The position numbers were made by a program, and so were the translations under genes. Positions 9,658 to 18,616 of a stretch of 64,000 bases of DNA are shown piece by piece; the first letter of the stretch is position 1; each line of letters begins with the position of its first letter. The stretch is from NCBI RefSeq assembly GCF_003946395.1, contig NZ_RHNZ01000009.1:49259-113258 (forward strand), written 5' to 3'. The notes beneath the pieces were generated by a model. The model ran no database searches and was not told where the DNA came from. It saw only the letters and a program-made list of their open reading frames with translations. The stretch is from Levilactobacillus fuyuanensis. Its GTDB lineage: Bacteria > Bacillota > Bacilli > Lactobacillales > Lactobacillaceae.

Positions 9658-10323
9658 ATGCGACGAGAGAGAATTAGTAGTGCCAATGAACGACAGCTGG
9701 TCGGTCGGGTCCTTCGCGGGCTGGGACTGTCGGCCGCGAGCGAATGTGACCGGTTCTTCCAGTATTTTCACAGCGTGGCCAATCTACGGTATGCCAGCCA
9801 GCAACAGTGTGACCGCTACGTGCGGGGCAGGCGAGAACGGCGAGCATTGCTAACGGCAATCGACCTGGGCCGTTGGGCGCAACGGGCACCGCGGCAGATC
9901 TACGGTGAGGTCGTGGCGAGTAGTCAGATTGGTGAGAGTTTGATGGATGATTTACGCTATGCCCCGCAGGAATGCTTGGAGGTCTTGGCGTTGGATACCA
10001 AGCATCAGGTGATTGACCGACAGACCGTATTTGTAGGAACGCTGGACAATTGCCCGGTTCATCCCCGTGAGATTTTTCGCCTGGCCATCCTAACTGGTGC
10101 GGCAGCCATTGTCGTGGCGCATAACCATCCCAGTGGTCTAGCTGATCCCTCACCGAATGATTTGACATTCATGCGCCGGTTGGCCGAGTGCGGTCAATTG
10201 ATGGGAATTCCGGTGCTCGACGGCTTTGTGATTGGTCTGCGGACCTACTTCAGTCTGCGTGAGGCTGGGATTTTACCACTAATTCAGAAGACAAATAAGT
10301 CAGAAGGTTTAAAATCTGATTAA
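9658..10323 (+). CDS. radC: RadC-family JAB1/MPN-domain protein
   Basis: The 221-residue protein has an N-terminal helical region and a C-terminal JAB1/MPN+ metal-binding domain. The metal motif is visible as HNHPSGLADPSPND, with His155, His157 and the downstream Asp. The name is historical: a DNA-repair role has not held up, and in streptococci the gene belongs to the late competence regulon although it is dispensable for transformation. The ATG at 9658 follows AAGGGAGC. An identical T-run/TACGGAGTTA box precedes both this gene and cinA, which hints at shared competence control. Confidence 0.9.
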   Translation: MRRERISSANERQLVGRVLRGLGLSAASECDRFFQYFHSVANLRYASQQQCDRYVRGRRERRALLTAIDLGRWAQRAPRQIYGEVVASSQIGESLMDDLRYAPQECLEVLALDTKHQVIDRQTVFVGTLDNCPVHPREIFRLAILTGAAAIVVAHNHPSGLADPSPNDLTFMRRLAECGQLMGIPVLDGFVIGLRTYFSLREAGILPLIQKTNKSEGLKSD

Positions 10324-10400
10324 AATCGGTTTTACCTATTTCTTTCTCGTTAAAAGTTCGGTATTCTTGACATTGACGACGTGTTCTCACGTAGATAGGT

Positions 10401-10410
10401 ATGTTATAAT
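10401..10410 (+). promoter_or_regulatory. Extended -10 promoter of the mre-min operon
   Basis: TATGTTATAAT gives a perfect TATAAT at 10405-10410 with an upstream TGn. TTGACA and TTGACG near 10367-10378 are too far away (about 26 bases) to be a standard -35. Confidence 0.55.
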
Positions 10411-10476
10411 ACGTCTATCAATGAATAAGACAAAAAAACTATAAATGTTTTGTTGACAATGAAGGGATGAAACACA

Positions 10477-11481
10477 GTGTTCGGATTAGGAACGAAAAAT
10501 ATTGGAATCGATCTTGGTACTGCCAATACAATTGTGTATGTTGACGGTAAAGGAATCGTTCTACGCGAACCTTCTGTTGTCGCCAAGAACACAAAGAGTG
10601 GGGAAATTGTGTCCGTTGGTGAAGACGCTCGCGCAATGATCGGCCGTACGCCGGCTAGTATCGTTGCCATTCGGCCCATGAAAGACGGGGTTATCGCGGA
10701 TTATGATACGACTGTTGCCATGATGAAGTACTTCATCGAAAAGACGGTCGGTAAGTCTAGCGGCAAGCCCTACGTTATGGTTTGTGTGCCAAGCGGTGTA
10801 ACGGAAGTTGAAAAGCGGGCGGTTATTGACGCGACCCGTGTTGCAGGTGCTCGTGACGCTTACGTCATCGAAGAACCATTTGCTGCGGCCATTGGTGCCG
10901 GGTTACCCGTCATGGATCCAACCGGTAGTATGGTTGTTGACATGGGTGGTGGGACAACCGACGTGGCAACGATTTCCCTTGGGGGTATCGTTTCCAGTCG
11001 TTCCATTCGAGTAGCTGGTGACAAGTTGGATGATGCGATTGCGACTTATGTGCGGTCAAACTTCAACCTGTTGATTGGTGAACGAACTGCTGAAAAGTTG
11101 AAGATGGACATTGGTTCAGCTTCAATCGAAGACGCTGACAAGATCGAAGGCGCTACGATTCGTGGACGTGACTTGGTATCCGGGTTACCTAAGGCAGTGG
11201 AAGTTTCCGCTGTTGACGTAGCTAAGGCTATTCAAGAACCCGTTCAAGACGTGATCACCGCGATCAAGGAAACCTTGGAAGAAACGTCACCAGAAATTGC
11301 TGCTGATGTGATTGATCACGGTATCGTGTTGACTGGTGGGGGTGCCTTACTGAAGAACCTGTCAGAAGTCATCGCAGAAGCAACCAAAGTTCCAGTGTCT
11401 ATCGCCAACGATCCTCTGGATTGTGTGGCAGCTGGTACCGGTGAATCATTAAAGAGTATCGATGTCATGAAGAAAAAATAG
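10477..11481 (+). CDS. mreB: Rod-shape actin homologue MreB
   Basis: MreB polymerises under the membrane and guides lateral wall synthesis. The 334-residue protein has the actin-fold phosphate 1 motif [13 protein letters not shown] at residues 8-20, the phosphate 2 motif [12 protein letters not shown], and the adenosine motif [14 protein letters not shown] near the C-terminus. Start GTG at 10477 follows GAAGGGATG. It heads a block mreB-mreC-mreD-minC-minD, all on the same strand with short gaps. Confidence 0.97.
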   Translation: MFGLGTKNIGIDLGTANTIVYVDGKGIVLREPSVVAKNTKSGEIVSVGEDARAMIGRTPASIVAIRPMKDGVIADYDTTVAMMKYFIEKTVGKSSGKPYVMVCVPSGVTEVEKRAVIDATRVAGARDAYVIEEPFAAAIGAGLPVMDPTGSMVVDMGGGTTDVATISLGGIVSSRSIRVAGDKLDDAIATYVRSNFNLLIGERTAEKLKMDIGSASIEDADKIEGATIRGRDLVSGLPKAVEVSAVDVAKAIQEPVQDVITAIKETLEETSPEIAADVIDHGIVLTGGGALLKNLSEVIAEATKVPVSIANDPLDCVAAGTGESLKSIDVMKKK

Positions 11482-11565
11482 GGACTAGCGGGAAGGCAGC
11501 TTCCCGCTTCTTTATTGTGACGCCAGTGGCGAGTCCGTGACTGGCGAACAAGATGGAGGTCAAAC

Positions 11566-12417
11566 ATGCAGAAATTTTCTTTCAATCGGCGACTAGTGAT
11601 CATCATTGTCTGCTTGATTGTTAGCTTTGCTTTGATGACGGTGTCCGTAACTATTCGTAACAAGAAGTCCACGCCACCGCTGATTCAGCAGTTCGGGAAC
11701 GATATTGTCGGGTTAACTGACCGGGTTGTGGCATTGCCAGCGAATGGATTAAGTGGTTCGGTGAGCGCCATTTCGGAACTATTGAACACGTATCAGGAAA
11801 ACCAGCAATTAAAGAAGCAGGTTAGTGAGCTCGCCCAGACCAAGGTCCGCGACCAAACCTTAGCTAAGGAAAACAAGCAATTAAAGCAACAGATTAAGTT
11901 AAACGATTCATTAACGGATTATACAGCCATCAGTGCCGCTGTCATCACCCGGACGCCATCATCATGGCAGAACCAAGTGGTGATCAACAAGGGTTCTTCG
12001 GCCGGTGTGGTCAAGAACATGCCCGTTATGTCCGGGTCCGGCTTGGTTGGTCGGGTCGCTGAAGTCAACAAGACCAATTCAAAGGTTGAATTGATCACCG
12101 ACAACAACGACTCTGCGAACCGGTTCGCCGTGTCGATCACGACGAAGGCCGGTAAGACGGTCAACGGGGTTCTGAGTGGCTACAAGTCTGCGACGGGTCA
12201 AATCGTCATGGACAACTTGACGACTAAGTCTAAGATCAGTAAAGGCGATAAGGTCGTGACCAGTGGTCTTGGTGGCGTGACGCCGAAGGGCTTATTCGTT
12301 GGAACAGTGGCCAAATCGGTCGGTTCCGATTATGGGCTGTCTACGAAGCTGTATATTACGCCGGCAACTGATTTGAGCGACCTGAACATTGTGACGGTTG
12401 CGGTTACGAAACAGTAA
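11566..12417 (+). CDS. mreC: Cell-shape protein MreC
   Basis: MreC is an extracytoplasmic scaffold of the elongasome. The 283-residue protein has a short cytoplasmic N-terminus, one membrane segment (about residues 9-27, VIIIVCLIVSFALMTVSV), a coiled coil (about 68-108, NQQLKKQVSELAQTK) and a C-terminal double beta-barrel region with VITRTPSSWQNQVVINKG and the glycine-rich MPVMSGSGLVGRV. Start ATG at 11566 follows GATGGAGG. It lies between mreB and mreD. Confidence 0.95.
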   Translation: MQKFSFNRRLVIIIVCLIVSFALMTVSVTIRNKKSTPPLIQQFGNDIVGLTDRVVALPANGLSGSVSAISELLNTYQENQQLKKQVSELAQTKVRDQTLAKENKQLKQQIKLNDSLTDYTAISAAVITRTPSSWQNQVVINKGSSAGVVKNMPVMSGSGLVGRVAEVNKTNSKVELITDNNDSANRFAVSITTKAGKTVNGVLSGYKSATGQIVMDNLTTKSKISKGDKVVTSGLGGVTPKGLFVGTVAKSVGSDYGLSTKLYITPATDLSDLNIVTVAVTKQ

Positions 12418-12429
12418 GGGGGCTAAGGC

Positions 12430-12951
12430 GTGTATCGATTATCTAAAATGCGTTTTGGCTTCCCAATTGGGCTGTTTCTGCTATTATTTGTTGATGGCAG
12501 TGTTAGCCAGGTCTTCAGTCGCCAAATGTTTAATACACCCTCGGTCATGGTGAGCCACCTGGTGGTTTTATGGCTGGTCTGTGGTGTGTTATTTGAGGAG
12601 AACATGGCGATGCCCCTAGTAAAGTGGGCCGCCGTGATTGGGGCCGTCTTCGACCTCTACTACACGGGGATTTTCGGCGTATACATCTTCGTCTTCCCGT
12701 TAGTGGTCTACCTGACCCGCCAACTCGTGAACTATATCAGTCCGAACTTTTTGAGCGGACTGCTGATCTACTTTATTGACATTACCATCGTCGAAGCTCT
12801 GAGCTTCGTGGCCAGTCGCGCCGTCCACATGACGTCGATGTCTGGCAGCTCATTCTTGGTGAATACTTTGGGACCAACGTTGGCCTTTAATTTGGCCATG
12901 TTTGTCATCTTATATTTCCCCATTCGATGGGTGTATAATTGGTTAAAATAG
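12430..12951 (+). CDS. mreD: Cell-shape protein MreD
   Basis: MreD is a small polytopic membrane partner of MreC. The 173-residue protein is very hydrophobic with about five membrane segments. Similarity between MreD proteins is low, so the call rests on size, topology and position directly after mreC (12-base gap). Start GTG at 12430 follows AAGGGGGC. The next gene, minC, starts 18 bases after its stop. Confidence 0.88.
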   Translation: MYRLSKMRFGFPIGLFLLLFVDGSVSQVFSRQMFNTPSVMVSHLVVLWLVCGVLFEENMAMPLVKWAAVIGAVFDLYYTGIFGVYIFVFPLVVYLTRQLVNYISPNFLSGLLIYFIDITIVEALSFVASRAVHMTSMSGSSFLVNTLGPTLAFNLAMFVILYFPIRWVYNWLK

Positions 12952-12969
12952 GTGAAGGGAACGAACGCT

Positions 12970-13641
12970 ATGCAAGCTGCCGTATTACGGGGAACGCAAA
13001 ACGGCTATGATTTGGTGCTCAAACAATCGGCGAGCTTAGACCAAATCCTAGCCGATCTACGGTCATTATTGGAGAACTTAAACGTGGATCCAACCGCCAT
13101 GGAGACACCTAAGGTTTCATTGGATGTCTTGACAGAGGATCGGATCTTAACCGCCGATGAAAAATCACAGATCGAACAACTGGTAGGCAACTACCCGCGT
13201 TTTGAAATCCATAAGATTGCGGCCAACGTTATGACCATTGACGATGCTATACAGCTTCGTGAACGAGAAAACGTCCACCTTCTGAGTAAGGTGATTCGTA
13301 ACGGCCAAGAGGTTGCCATGCAAGGGGATGTCCTATTCTTAGGAACGATTCACGAGGGTGGTAAGCTTCGGACGACCGGAAACATCTTCTGTATGGGGGA
13401 CGTGAGCGGCATCTTGCAGGCGGGTTATCCCGACGATGAATCCAAACTGATTATGGGGAATCTTGTGACCGCACAACAGGTCAGAATTGCCGAACAGTTT
13501 GACATTATCGAACCAGACCAAGTGGCCGATTCTAGCCAAACCATTGCTTACGTCAACGACCTCCATGTGTTGTCGTACGGTAAGCTCAGCGCATTAAAGA
13601 AGATCAACCCGAAATTGTACAACCGGATTGGAGGAATTTAG
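12970..13641 (+). CDS. minC: Septum site-determining protein MinC
   Basis: MinC inhibits FtsZ assembly away from midcell together with MinD. The 223-residue protein has the N-terminal FtsZ-binding domain and a C-terminal right-handed beta-helix, recognisable from VIRNGQEVAMQGDVLFLGTI and GKLRTTGNIFCMGDVSGIL. The ATG at 12970 follows AAGGGA; an in-frame GTG at 12952 is less likely. It abuts minD with one base between them. No divIVA or minJ gene is visible in the window. Confidence 0.93.
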   Translation: MQAAVLRGTQNGYDLVLKQSASLDQILADLRSLLENLNVDPTAMETPKVSLDVLTEDRILTADEKSQIEQLVGNYPRFEIHKIAANVMTIDDAIQLRERENVHLLSKVIRNGQEVAMQGDVLFLGTIHEGGKLRTTGNIFCMGDVSGILQAGYPDDESKLIMGNLVTAQQVRIAEQFDIIEPDQVADSSQTIAYVNDLHVLSYGKLSALKKINPKLYNRIGGI

Positions 13642-13642
13642 A

Positions 13643-14449
13643 ATGGGAAAAGCAATTGTGATCACCTCTGGTAAGGGTGGTGTGGGTAAAACCACGACCA
13701 GTGCCAACATTGGGACGGCGTTAGCCTTGATGGGTAAACGCGTGTGCCTGATGGACCTGGACATTGGATTACGGAACTTGGACGTGGTCCTGGGACTGGA
13801 TAACCGAATCATCTACGATATCGTAGACGTTGCCGAAGGGCGGGCAAAGCTGCCCCAAGCGCTAGTCAAGGACAAGCGTTTTGATGACAAGCTTTACCTG
13901 TTACCAGCCGCCCAGAATACGGACAAAACGGCTCTGCAACCCGACCAGGTCAAAGAGATTGTTGATGAGTTAAAGCCTGAATACGACTATGTTCTGATCG
14001 ATTGCCCAGCCGGGATCGAACAGGGCTTCATGAACGCCGTAGCCGGTGCCGACGCCGCCATCGTGGTGACTACACCGGAAATTTCTGCGGTGCGGGATGC
14101 CGATCGGGTCGTTGGATTATTGGAACAACATCCGTTGACTGAAGCACCACGCTTACTGATCAACCGGATTCGGTTGAACATGATGCAAGACGGTTCCATG
14201 ATGGATATCGATGAGATCACCCATCACTTGGGTATCGAATTGCTGGGAATCATCGTGGATGACGACGCGGTTATTTCCACGTCTAACCAGGGTGAACCCA
14301 TCGTCATGCAGACGGAAAACCAAGCGTCACAGGGTTACCGTAACGTGGCGCGGCGTTTAGAGGGCCAAACGGTGCCGCTAATGAAGCTTGAACCACAAGA
14401 GGAAGACGGCTTCTGGCATAAGGTCAGCAGCTGGTTCCATCGCGGTTAA
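13643..14449 (+). CDS. minD: Septum site-determining ATPase MinD
   Basis: MinD is a membrane-binding ParA-type ATPase that recruits MinC. The deviant Walker A motif GKGGVGKTT lies at residues 10-18, LMDLDIGLRNLDVVLGL marks switch I, and YVLIDCPAGIEQG is the Walker B segment. The C-terminal HKVSSWFHRG is a short amphipathic tail consistent with the membrane-targeting sequence. ATG at 13643 follows GGAGGAATTTAGA. It is the last gene of the mre-min block and 268 residues long, the usual size. Confidence 0.97.
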   Translation: MGKAIVITSGKGGVGKTTTSANIGTALALMGKRVCLMDLDIGLRNLDVVLGLDNRIIYDIVDVAEGRAKLPQALVKDKRFDDKLYLLPAAQNTDKTALQPDQVKEIVDELKPEYDYVLIDCPAGIEQGFMNAVAGADAAIVVTTPEISAVRDADRVVGLLEQHPLTEAPRLLINRIRLNMMQDGSMMDIDEITHHLGIELLGIIVDDDAVISTSNQGEPIVMQTENQASQGYRNVARRLEGQTVPLMKLEPQEEDGFWHKVSSWFHRG

Positions 14450-14482
14450 GCACCGTCCGAATTAAAATTATGAAATGAACGG

Positions 14483-14523
14483 GGAGTCTTTGGCGACAGT
14501 GGTCGTTGAGGGCTTCTTTTTTT
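14483..14523 (+). terminator. Terminator of the mre-min block
   Basis: GAGTCTTTGGCGAC pairs with GTCGTTGAGGGCTTC through several G-U pairs, followed by a run of seven T (14517-14523). The stem is only convincing as RNA because of the wobble pairs. Confidence 0.65.
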
Positions 14524-14544
14524 GTTTTACCATTTTGATTGGTT

Positions 14545-14748
14545 GTGAACGGTCGCCTGCGGCTGCCAGAGATTCTGCCGCTGTGGAGACCGGTTCAAGC
14601 CTGGGAGTCGGTCTTGAACCTCGCCTCGAAGCCACAGAAATCGTGTCTTCAAAGCGTCCAGTCCTGTAGGGTCGGGAAGCCCATCCGTCCCAACAGGACG
14701 CCCACGGCTGGCGCCATCTCTGGCCTCCTCCAGCTTTGACTGTTCTCC
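14545..14748 (-). repeat. Dispersed three-arm intergenic repeat, copy R2 (-)
   Basis: Reverse-oriented near-complete copy after minD. Read on the minus strand, GCCAGAGAT pairs with ATTCTCTGGC-type sequence, arm 1 is GTCCTGTTGGGACGG against CCGACCCTACAGGAC, and arm 3 is GGTTCAAGACC against GGCTTGAACC. These arm sequences differ from those of other copies while pairing is kept. Confidence 0.85.
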
Positions 14749-14874
14749 GAATTAATATTGGTTCAAACTTAGCTGATAGATTCTGCAAAAATGTCATTAA
14801 TGACTGCCATGCAATGCAGTGGACAATTTGAATTCTGACGTTGCTTACTGCTAGAAGAGATCGTTGTATCGTGA

Positions 14875-14975
14875 ACTTTGCGAGGCTTCAAACCGAGCCG
14901 AAAGCCCGTTCTATGGCTGTAGATGGTCCCCATGGCAGGCGAAATCTCTGACAGCCGCAGGCAACAGTTTTCACC
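14875..14975 (+). repeat. Dispersed repeat, right half only, copy R3 (+)
   Basis: Only the right half of the element is present, from the second side of arm 2 (GCGAGGCTTCAAACC) to the consensus right end (CAGCCGCAGGCAACAG). It forms an inverted pair with R2. The 120 bases between them show no other feature. Confidence 0.8.
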
Positions 14976-15016
14976 AACGTAAACCATTCGATTTTCAGGA
15001 AATTTCAAAATAGGGC

Positions 15017-15045
15017 TTGACGTTTATGAAAATTAAAAGTAGTAT
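15017..15045 (+). promoter_or_regulatory. Promoter of the amino-acid transporter leader
   Basis: TTGACG (15017-15022), a 17-base spacer and TAGTAT (15040-15045), just upstream of the first T-box. Confidence 0.6.
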
Positions 15046-15051
15046 ATCGGT

Positions 15052-15316
15052 AATGAAACGAAAAACGTCGAACAGAAGAGTAAGACCAGCAAGTGCCTAC
15101 AGAAAGCCCAGTCGATGAAAATGGGTGACCTTGTCCGTCCGAAACACATCTGTGAGTTGGTCGTCTGAATCTAGTAGGATGATCCGGGATAGCCCGTTAT
15201 AGCTGGAGTTGCTTGCAACTCACCGAGGTTAAGTCAGCGATGGCTTAGCAAACTAGAGGTGGAACCACGATGTGATCGTCCTCTTAGGCCCAATTAGGGT
15301 CTAAGAGGGCGTTTTT
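15052..15316 (+). promoter_or_regulatory. T-box riboswitch 1 of the ABC transporter operon
   Basis: A full T-box: a stem I whose base pairs GACCAGC with GTTGGTC, a loop-E-like AGAAAGCCCA/TGGGTGAC pair, the T-box AGAGGTGGAACCACG (15255-15269), and a terminator (CCTCTTAGG with CTAAGAGG, then T5). The bulge TGGA should select a tRNA with U73, which in Firmicutes points to Thr, Cys or Gly. TGT (Cys) sits next to the lower stem and ACA (Thr) a little upstream; I cannot settle the specifier by eye. Cysteine is the better structural fit. Confidence 0.85.
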
Positions 15317-15329
15317 ATTTTCACGGGAT

Positions 15330-15434
15330 ATTGCGAGGAACTCCGTAAGTCGGCGTGGCGTGAGCCCGTCGAGTACATGAGGTGGCACCGCGTGATCAAC
15401 GCCCTCTTGAGAGAAATCTCAGGAGGGCGTTTTT
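15330..15434 (+). promoter_or_regulatory. Second T-box antiterminator/terminator without stem I
   Basis: A second T-box motif, TGAGGTGGCACCGCG (15378-15392), is followed by a strong terminator (AACGCCCTCTTGAGA with TCTCAGGAGGGCGTT, then T5). Only about 60 bases separate it from the first terminator, too few for a stem I with specifier loop. Its bulge TGGC would require G73, unlike the TGGA of the first unit. Confidence 0.75.
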
Positions 15435-15459
15435 GCGTTGAAGAAGGAGGATAATTGTT

Positions 15460-16101
15460 ATGCACTATGTTAGCCAGATTTTACCATCACTGATTTCCGG
15501 TACCGGAATGACGTTGTCCATATTCTTTTGGACCTTAATTATTTCTGTCCCACTCGGGATTTTAGTCGGGTTGGGCATGATTACCCGCTTCAAGCCATTG
15601 ACGTGGGTGATCAACATCTACGTTTGGCTGATGCGAGGGACCCCACTGTTATTGCAATTAATTTTCGTATTTTATGGGTTACCAATCGCTGGGATTGTGT
15701 TCAACCGGTATGACGCAGCGCTCTTCGCCTTCATCCTGAACTACACGGCCTACTTCGCTGAAATCTTCCGAGGCGGCCTGCAAGCAATTCCCGTGGGACA
15801 ATACGAAAGTGCTCGGGTGTTGCGGTTAACCAACTGGCAAACGTTACGCAAGATTGTGATTCCACAAGTTGTCAAGATTGTTTTACCGTCAATCGGAAAC
15901 GAAGTTATCAACCTGGTCAAGGATTCTTCATTGGTCTACGTCATCGGGTTAGGTGATCTGTTACGTGCCGGGAACGTCGCTATGGCGCGGGACGTCACGT
16001 TGGTGCCAATGTTACTGGTCGGCGTGATTTACTTACTGTTGACGGCCGTCTGCACGTTGGTCCTGAAGCGGTTGGAAAAGCACTACAGTTACTGGCGTTA
16101 G
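15460..16101 (+). CDS. Polar amino-acid ABC transporter, permease
   Basis: This 213-residue membrane protein is a HisM/GlnP-type permease with about five membrane segments. It starts with the typical SQILPSLISGTGMTLSIF and contains LMRGTPLLLQLIF and the EAA loop (ESARVLRLTNWQTLRKIVIPQ) that docks on the ATPase. ATG at 15460 follows GAAGGAGG. It is the first gene of a permease-ATPase-binding protein operon behind two T-box terminators, so expression should depend on the charging of a tRNA. The transported amino acid is not fixed by the protein sequence; the leader suggests cysteine/cystine or threonine. Confidence 0.88.
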   Translation: MHYVSQILPSLISGTGMTLSIFFWTLIISVPLGILVGLGMITRFKPLTWVINIYVWLMRGTPLLLQLIFVFYGLPIAGIVFNRYDAALFAFILNYTAYFAEIFRGGLQAIPVGQYESARVLRLTNWQTLRKIVIPQVVKIVLPSIGNEVINLVKDSSLVYVIGLGDLLRAGNVAMARDVTLVPMLLVGVIYLLLTAVCTLVLKRLEKHYSYWR

Positions 16102-16119
16102 AGAAAGGGTGGTTTAATC

Positions 16120-16755
16120 ATGTTAGAACTTAAAGGGATTACCAAAAAATTTGATGGCAAAACCATCTTGGATCAAGTCGATTTAACTGTAAACGATGGT
16201 CAAATCTTAACCATTGTCGGACCTTCCGGGGCCGGCAAGACGACGTTACTGCGTTGTATCAGTGGTCTGGAAATGGTCGATGGTGGGCAATTCTTATTGG
16301 ACGGCCAGGCCTTTGATCCCGCAACGAATCGGGATAACGATGCCGTTATCGGGGTCGTCTTCCAGGACTTCCAGTTGTTCCCCAACCTCACTGTCTTACA
16401 AAACGTGGTGTTAGCACCAACGATGGTCTTGAAGAAGTCCGCTGCCGATGCTGAGAAGGAAGCCCGGGCCTTATTGGAACGATTGAACCTTGGGGGCAAG
16501 GCTGATCTGTACCCCTACGAGCTCTCCGGGGGCCAGAAGCAACGAGTCGCCATCGTGCGGGCACTGGCGATGCACCCTAAGTTACTCTGCTACGACGAAC
16601 CAACGTCGGCGTTGGATCCAGACTTGCGTCGCGAAGTTGAAGAAATTATTTTGAAGTTAAAACGAGAGGGCATGACTCAAATTGTCGTGACTCATGATAT
16701 TCCGTTTGCAGAATCGATTGCCGATCAAATGTTACGGGTCGAACCAAAAGAGTAG
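16120..16755 (+). CDS. Polar amino-acid ABC transporter, ATP-binding protein
   Basis: The 211-residue ATPase drives uptake by the neighbouring permease. Walker A is GPSGAGKTT (residues 34-42), the Q-loop is FQDFQLFPNLTVLQNV, the signature is LSGGQKQRVAIVRAL, and Walker B with D-loop is LLCYDEPTSALDP. The switch histidine is in VVTHDIPFAES. It is shorter than the usual 240 residues, ending soon after the H-loop with MLRVEPKE, but all catalytic motifs are present. ATG at 16120 follows GAAAGGGTGG. Confidence 0.93.
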   Translation: MLELKGITKKFDGKTILDQVDLTVNDGQILTIVGPSGAGKTTLLRCISGLEMVDGGQFLLDGQAFDPATNRDNDAVIGVVFQDFQLFPNLTVLQNVVLAPTMVLKKSAADAEKEARALLERLNLGGKADLYPYELSGGQKQRVAIVRALAMHPKLLCYDEPTSALDPDLRREVEEIILKLKREGMTQIVVTHDIPFAESIADQMLRVEPKE

Positions 16756-16771
16756 AGGGAGGCGCCACGCA

Positions 16772-17626
16772 ATGAAATTTAAAAAAATCCGATTTTTCGC
16801 GCTGGCCTTTCTGCTGATTGGGCTGACGGCAACGCTAGCTGGTTGTGGAACCAACGTCACTAAGCGGGCCAACACCCAGGATACTTGGTCGAGCATTCGG
16901 AAGAAAAAGAAGGTCGTCATTGGACTGGACGACAGCTTTGTGCCCATGGGTTTCCGGCAGAAGAGTGGGAAGCTGGTCGGTTACGACATCGACTTGGCCC
17001 GTGCCGTCTTCAAGCAGTACGGTATCAAGGTCGACTTCCAATCCATCGACTGGAACATGAACGTTACGGAGCTCCACAACGGAACGATTGACCTGATCTG
17101 GAATGGCTTTTCCATCACACCGCAACGATCCAAGCAGGTCGCCTTCTCCGACACGTACCTGAACAACGACCAGGTACTGGTCTCGCTCAAGAAGAATCAC
17201 ATTAGGTCTTATAAAGATATGACGGGTAAAGTTCTAGGGGCACAGACCGGTTCGTCCGGAGCCAACGATATCGATACCTATCCGAAACTCTTAAAGAACC
17301 GTATTAAGAATCACGATGCAGTTACCTATGATTCCTTCACCAACGCCTTCATTGATCTAAACGTTGGCCGGATCAAGGGATTACTGATCGACAGTACTTA
17401 CGCCAACTACTACATCAAACACCAAGCACACCCTGAGGATTACCGGGTGACGGTTGGGAGCTTCCCAAAGGAAAAGTTCGCGGTTGGGATGCGCAAGGGC
17501 GACGTCACGATGCGTCGAAAGATCAATGCTGGTCTGAAGAAGCTGGCTGCCGATGGGCAACTGAAACAGATCAACCAGAAGTGGTTCGGCAGTAACGTGG
17601 ATACGCCACTGTTAAAGACTAAATAG
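16772..17626 (+). CDS. Polar amino-acid ABC transporter, substrate-binding lipoprotein
   Basis: This 284-residue lipoprotein binds the amino acid outside the membrane. It has a positively charged N-terminus (MKFKKIRF), a hydrophobic segment and a lipobox LAGC at about residues 24-27. The SBP family 3 pattern is clear: VVIGLDDSFVPMGFRQKSGKLVGYDIDLARAV, then IDLIWNGFSITPQR, and the C-terminal GLKKLAADGQLKQINQKWFG. ATG at 16772 follows AGAGGGAGG; a same-frame upstream extension overlaps the ATPase gene and is rejected because it would bury the signal peptide. Downstream, GTTCGCCTGCGG (about 17633) is a solo right end of the dispersed repeat. Confidence 0.93.
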   Translation: MKFKKIRFFALAFLLIGLTATLAGCGTNVTKRANTQDTWSSIRKKKKVVIGLDDSFVPMGFRQKSGKLVGYDIDLARAVFKQYGIKVDFQSIDWNMNVTELHNGTIDLIWNGFSITPQRSKQVAFSDTYLNNDQVLVSLKKNHIRSYKDMTGKVLGAQTGSSGANDIDTYPKLLKNRIKNHDAVTYDSFTNAFIDLNVGRIKGLLIDSTYANYYIKHQAHPEDYRVTVGSFPKEKFAVGMRKGDVTMRRKINAGLKKLAADGQLKQINQKWFGSNVDTPLLKTK

Positions 17627-17734
17627 GTTGTGTTCGCCTGCGGTAGTTAATGGCTAATGATTTTCTGAGATGGTAGAAGAAGCAATTTGCAATATAGACT
17701 CGTTGAAGTGAACCCATAAAGTTGGACACATAAT

Positions 17735-18616
17735 TTATGCTGCTTGCTGGATGGCGAGTTCCCGGTATTTTTCCGGGGACTTGCCATCCAGTTTTGTTTT
17801 GATTCGACGCTTGTTGTAGAAGTTAATCCACTCAGTCATGGCTTGAACCAGATCTTCCTCATTCTCAAAATGTTCATCCATGACTTCAACCTTCATGATG
17901 TGGAAGAACGATTCAATTGCCGCATTATCTAGGCAAGTTGCTTTGCGTGACATGCTTTGAAATACGCGATGTTCTTTGAGTGTTTCTCGCCAGAATTTAT
18001 GTTGATACTGGAATCCCTGATCCGTGTGAACCGTTGTTCGATAGCTTAACTTTGGCAGTCCTTCTAACGCTTCTCTAAGCGATTTTAAGGCGAATTCTAC
18101 TGTCGGATGGTCACTGATGTTGAAAGCTAACACTTCGCCTGAGAAGAGGTCAATAACTGGTTCTAAATAGACCCGTTCGCTTTGGCTCATACCACCCTAT
18201 CGAAATTCACTAACATCTGTAACGAGTTTTTGATAAGGTCGGTCCGTTTTGAATCGTCGATTTAATCGATTAGGCGCAATTTTACCAACGGTTCCTTTGT
18301 ATGAATTGTATTTACGTTTTTGCCGATTGTACGCTAAACAAAGCCAATCATGCTCATGCATTAAGCGTAAGACGCGCTTATGATTCACTGTGAATCCATG
18401 TTCCTGTAAGGCTTTAGTTAGTCGCCGATAACCATACTTTTTGGTGTACTTAGAATCCTCCTGCCGAATCTCATCAATTGCCTGAATGATTGGAGAATCA
18501 TCTAGGTTTTCATGCTGACGATGCGATCGTGCATAATAATACGTACTTCTTGGTACTTTGACGACCTTGAGTAGGAGCTTGATGGGCACTTGAAAGACCT
18601 GCCTTAACTCGGTCAC
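17735..18616 (-). pseudogene. IS3-family transposase OrfB, interrupted by a nonsense codon
   Basis: OrfB is the DDE catalytic half of the transposase. Translation gives MTELRQVFQVPIKLL through TDVSEFR, then a TAG (18197-18199 on the minus strand) where relatives have an aromatic codon, then GGMSQSERVYLEPVIDLF. The three catalytic acids are all present: Asp in TDVSEF, Asp in HTDQGF, and Glu in NAAIESFFHIMK. The frame is otherwise intact on both sides, so a single base change (TAY to TAG) explains the damage. Its start overlaps the orfA stop; the frame is open upstream to the slippery site near 18667. Confidence 0.9.

Noticed and set aside
14475..14739. Small open frames after minD on both strands
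   Set aside because: They translate the terminator and repeat R2; the same shadow peptides appear in other repeat copies because the DNA is repeated.
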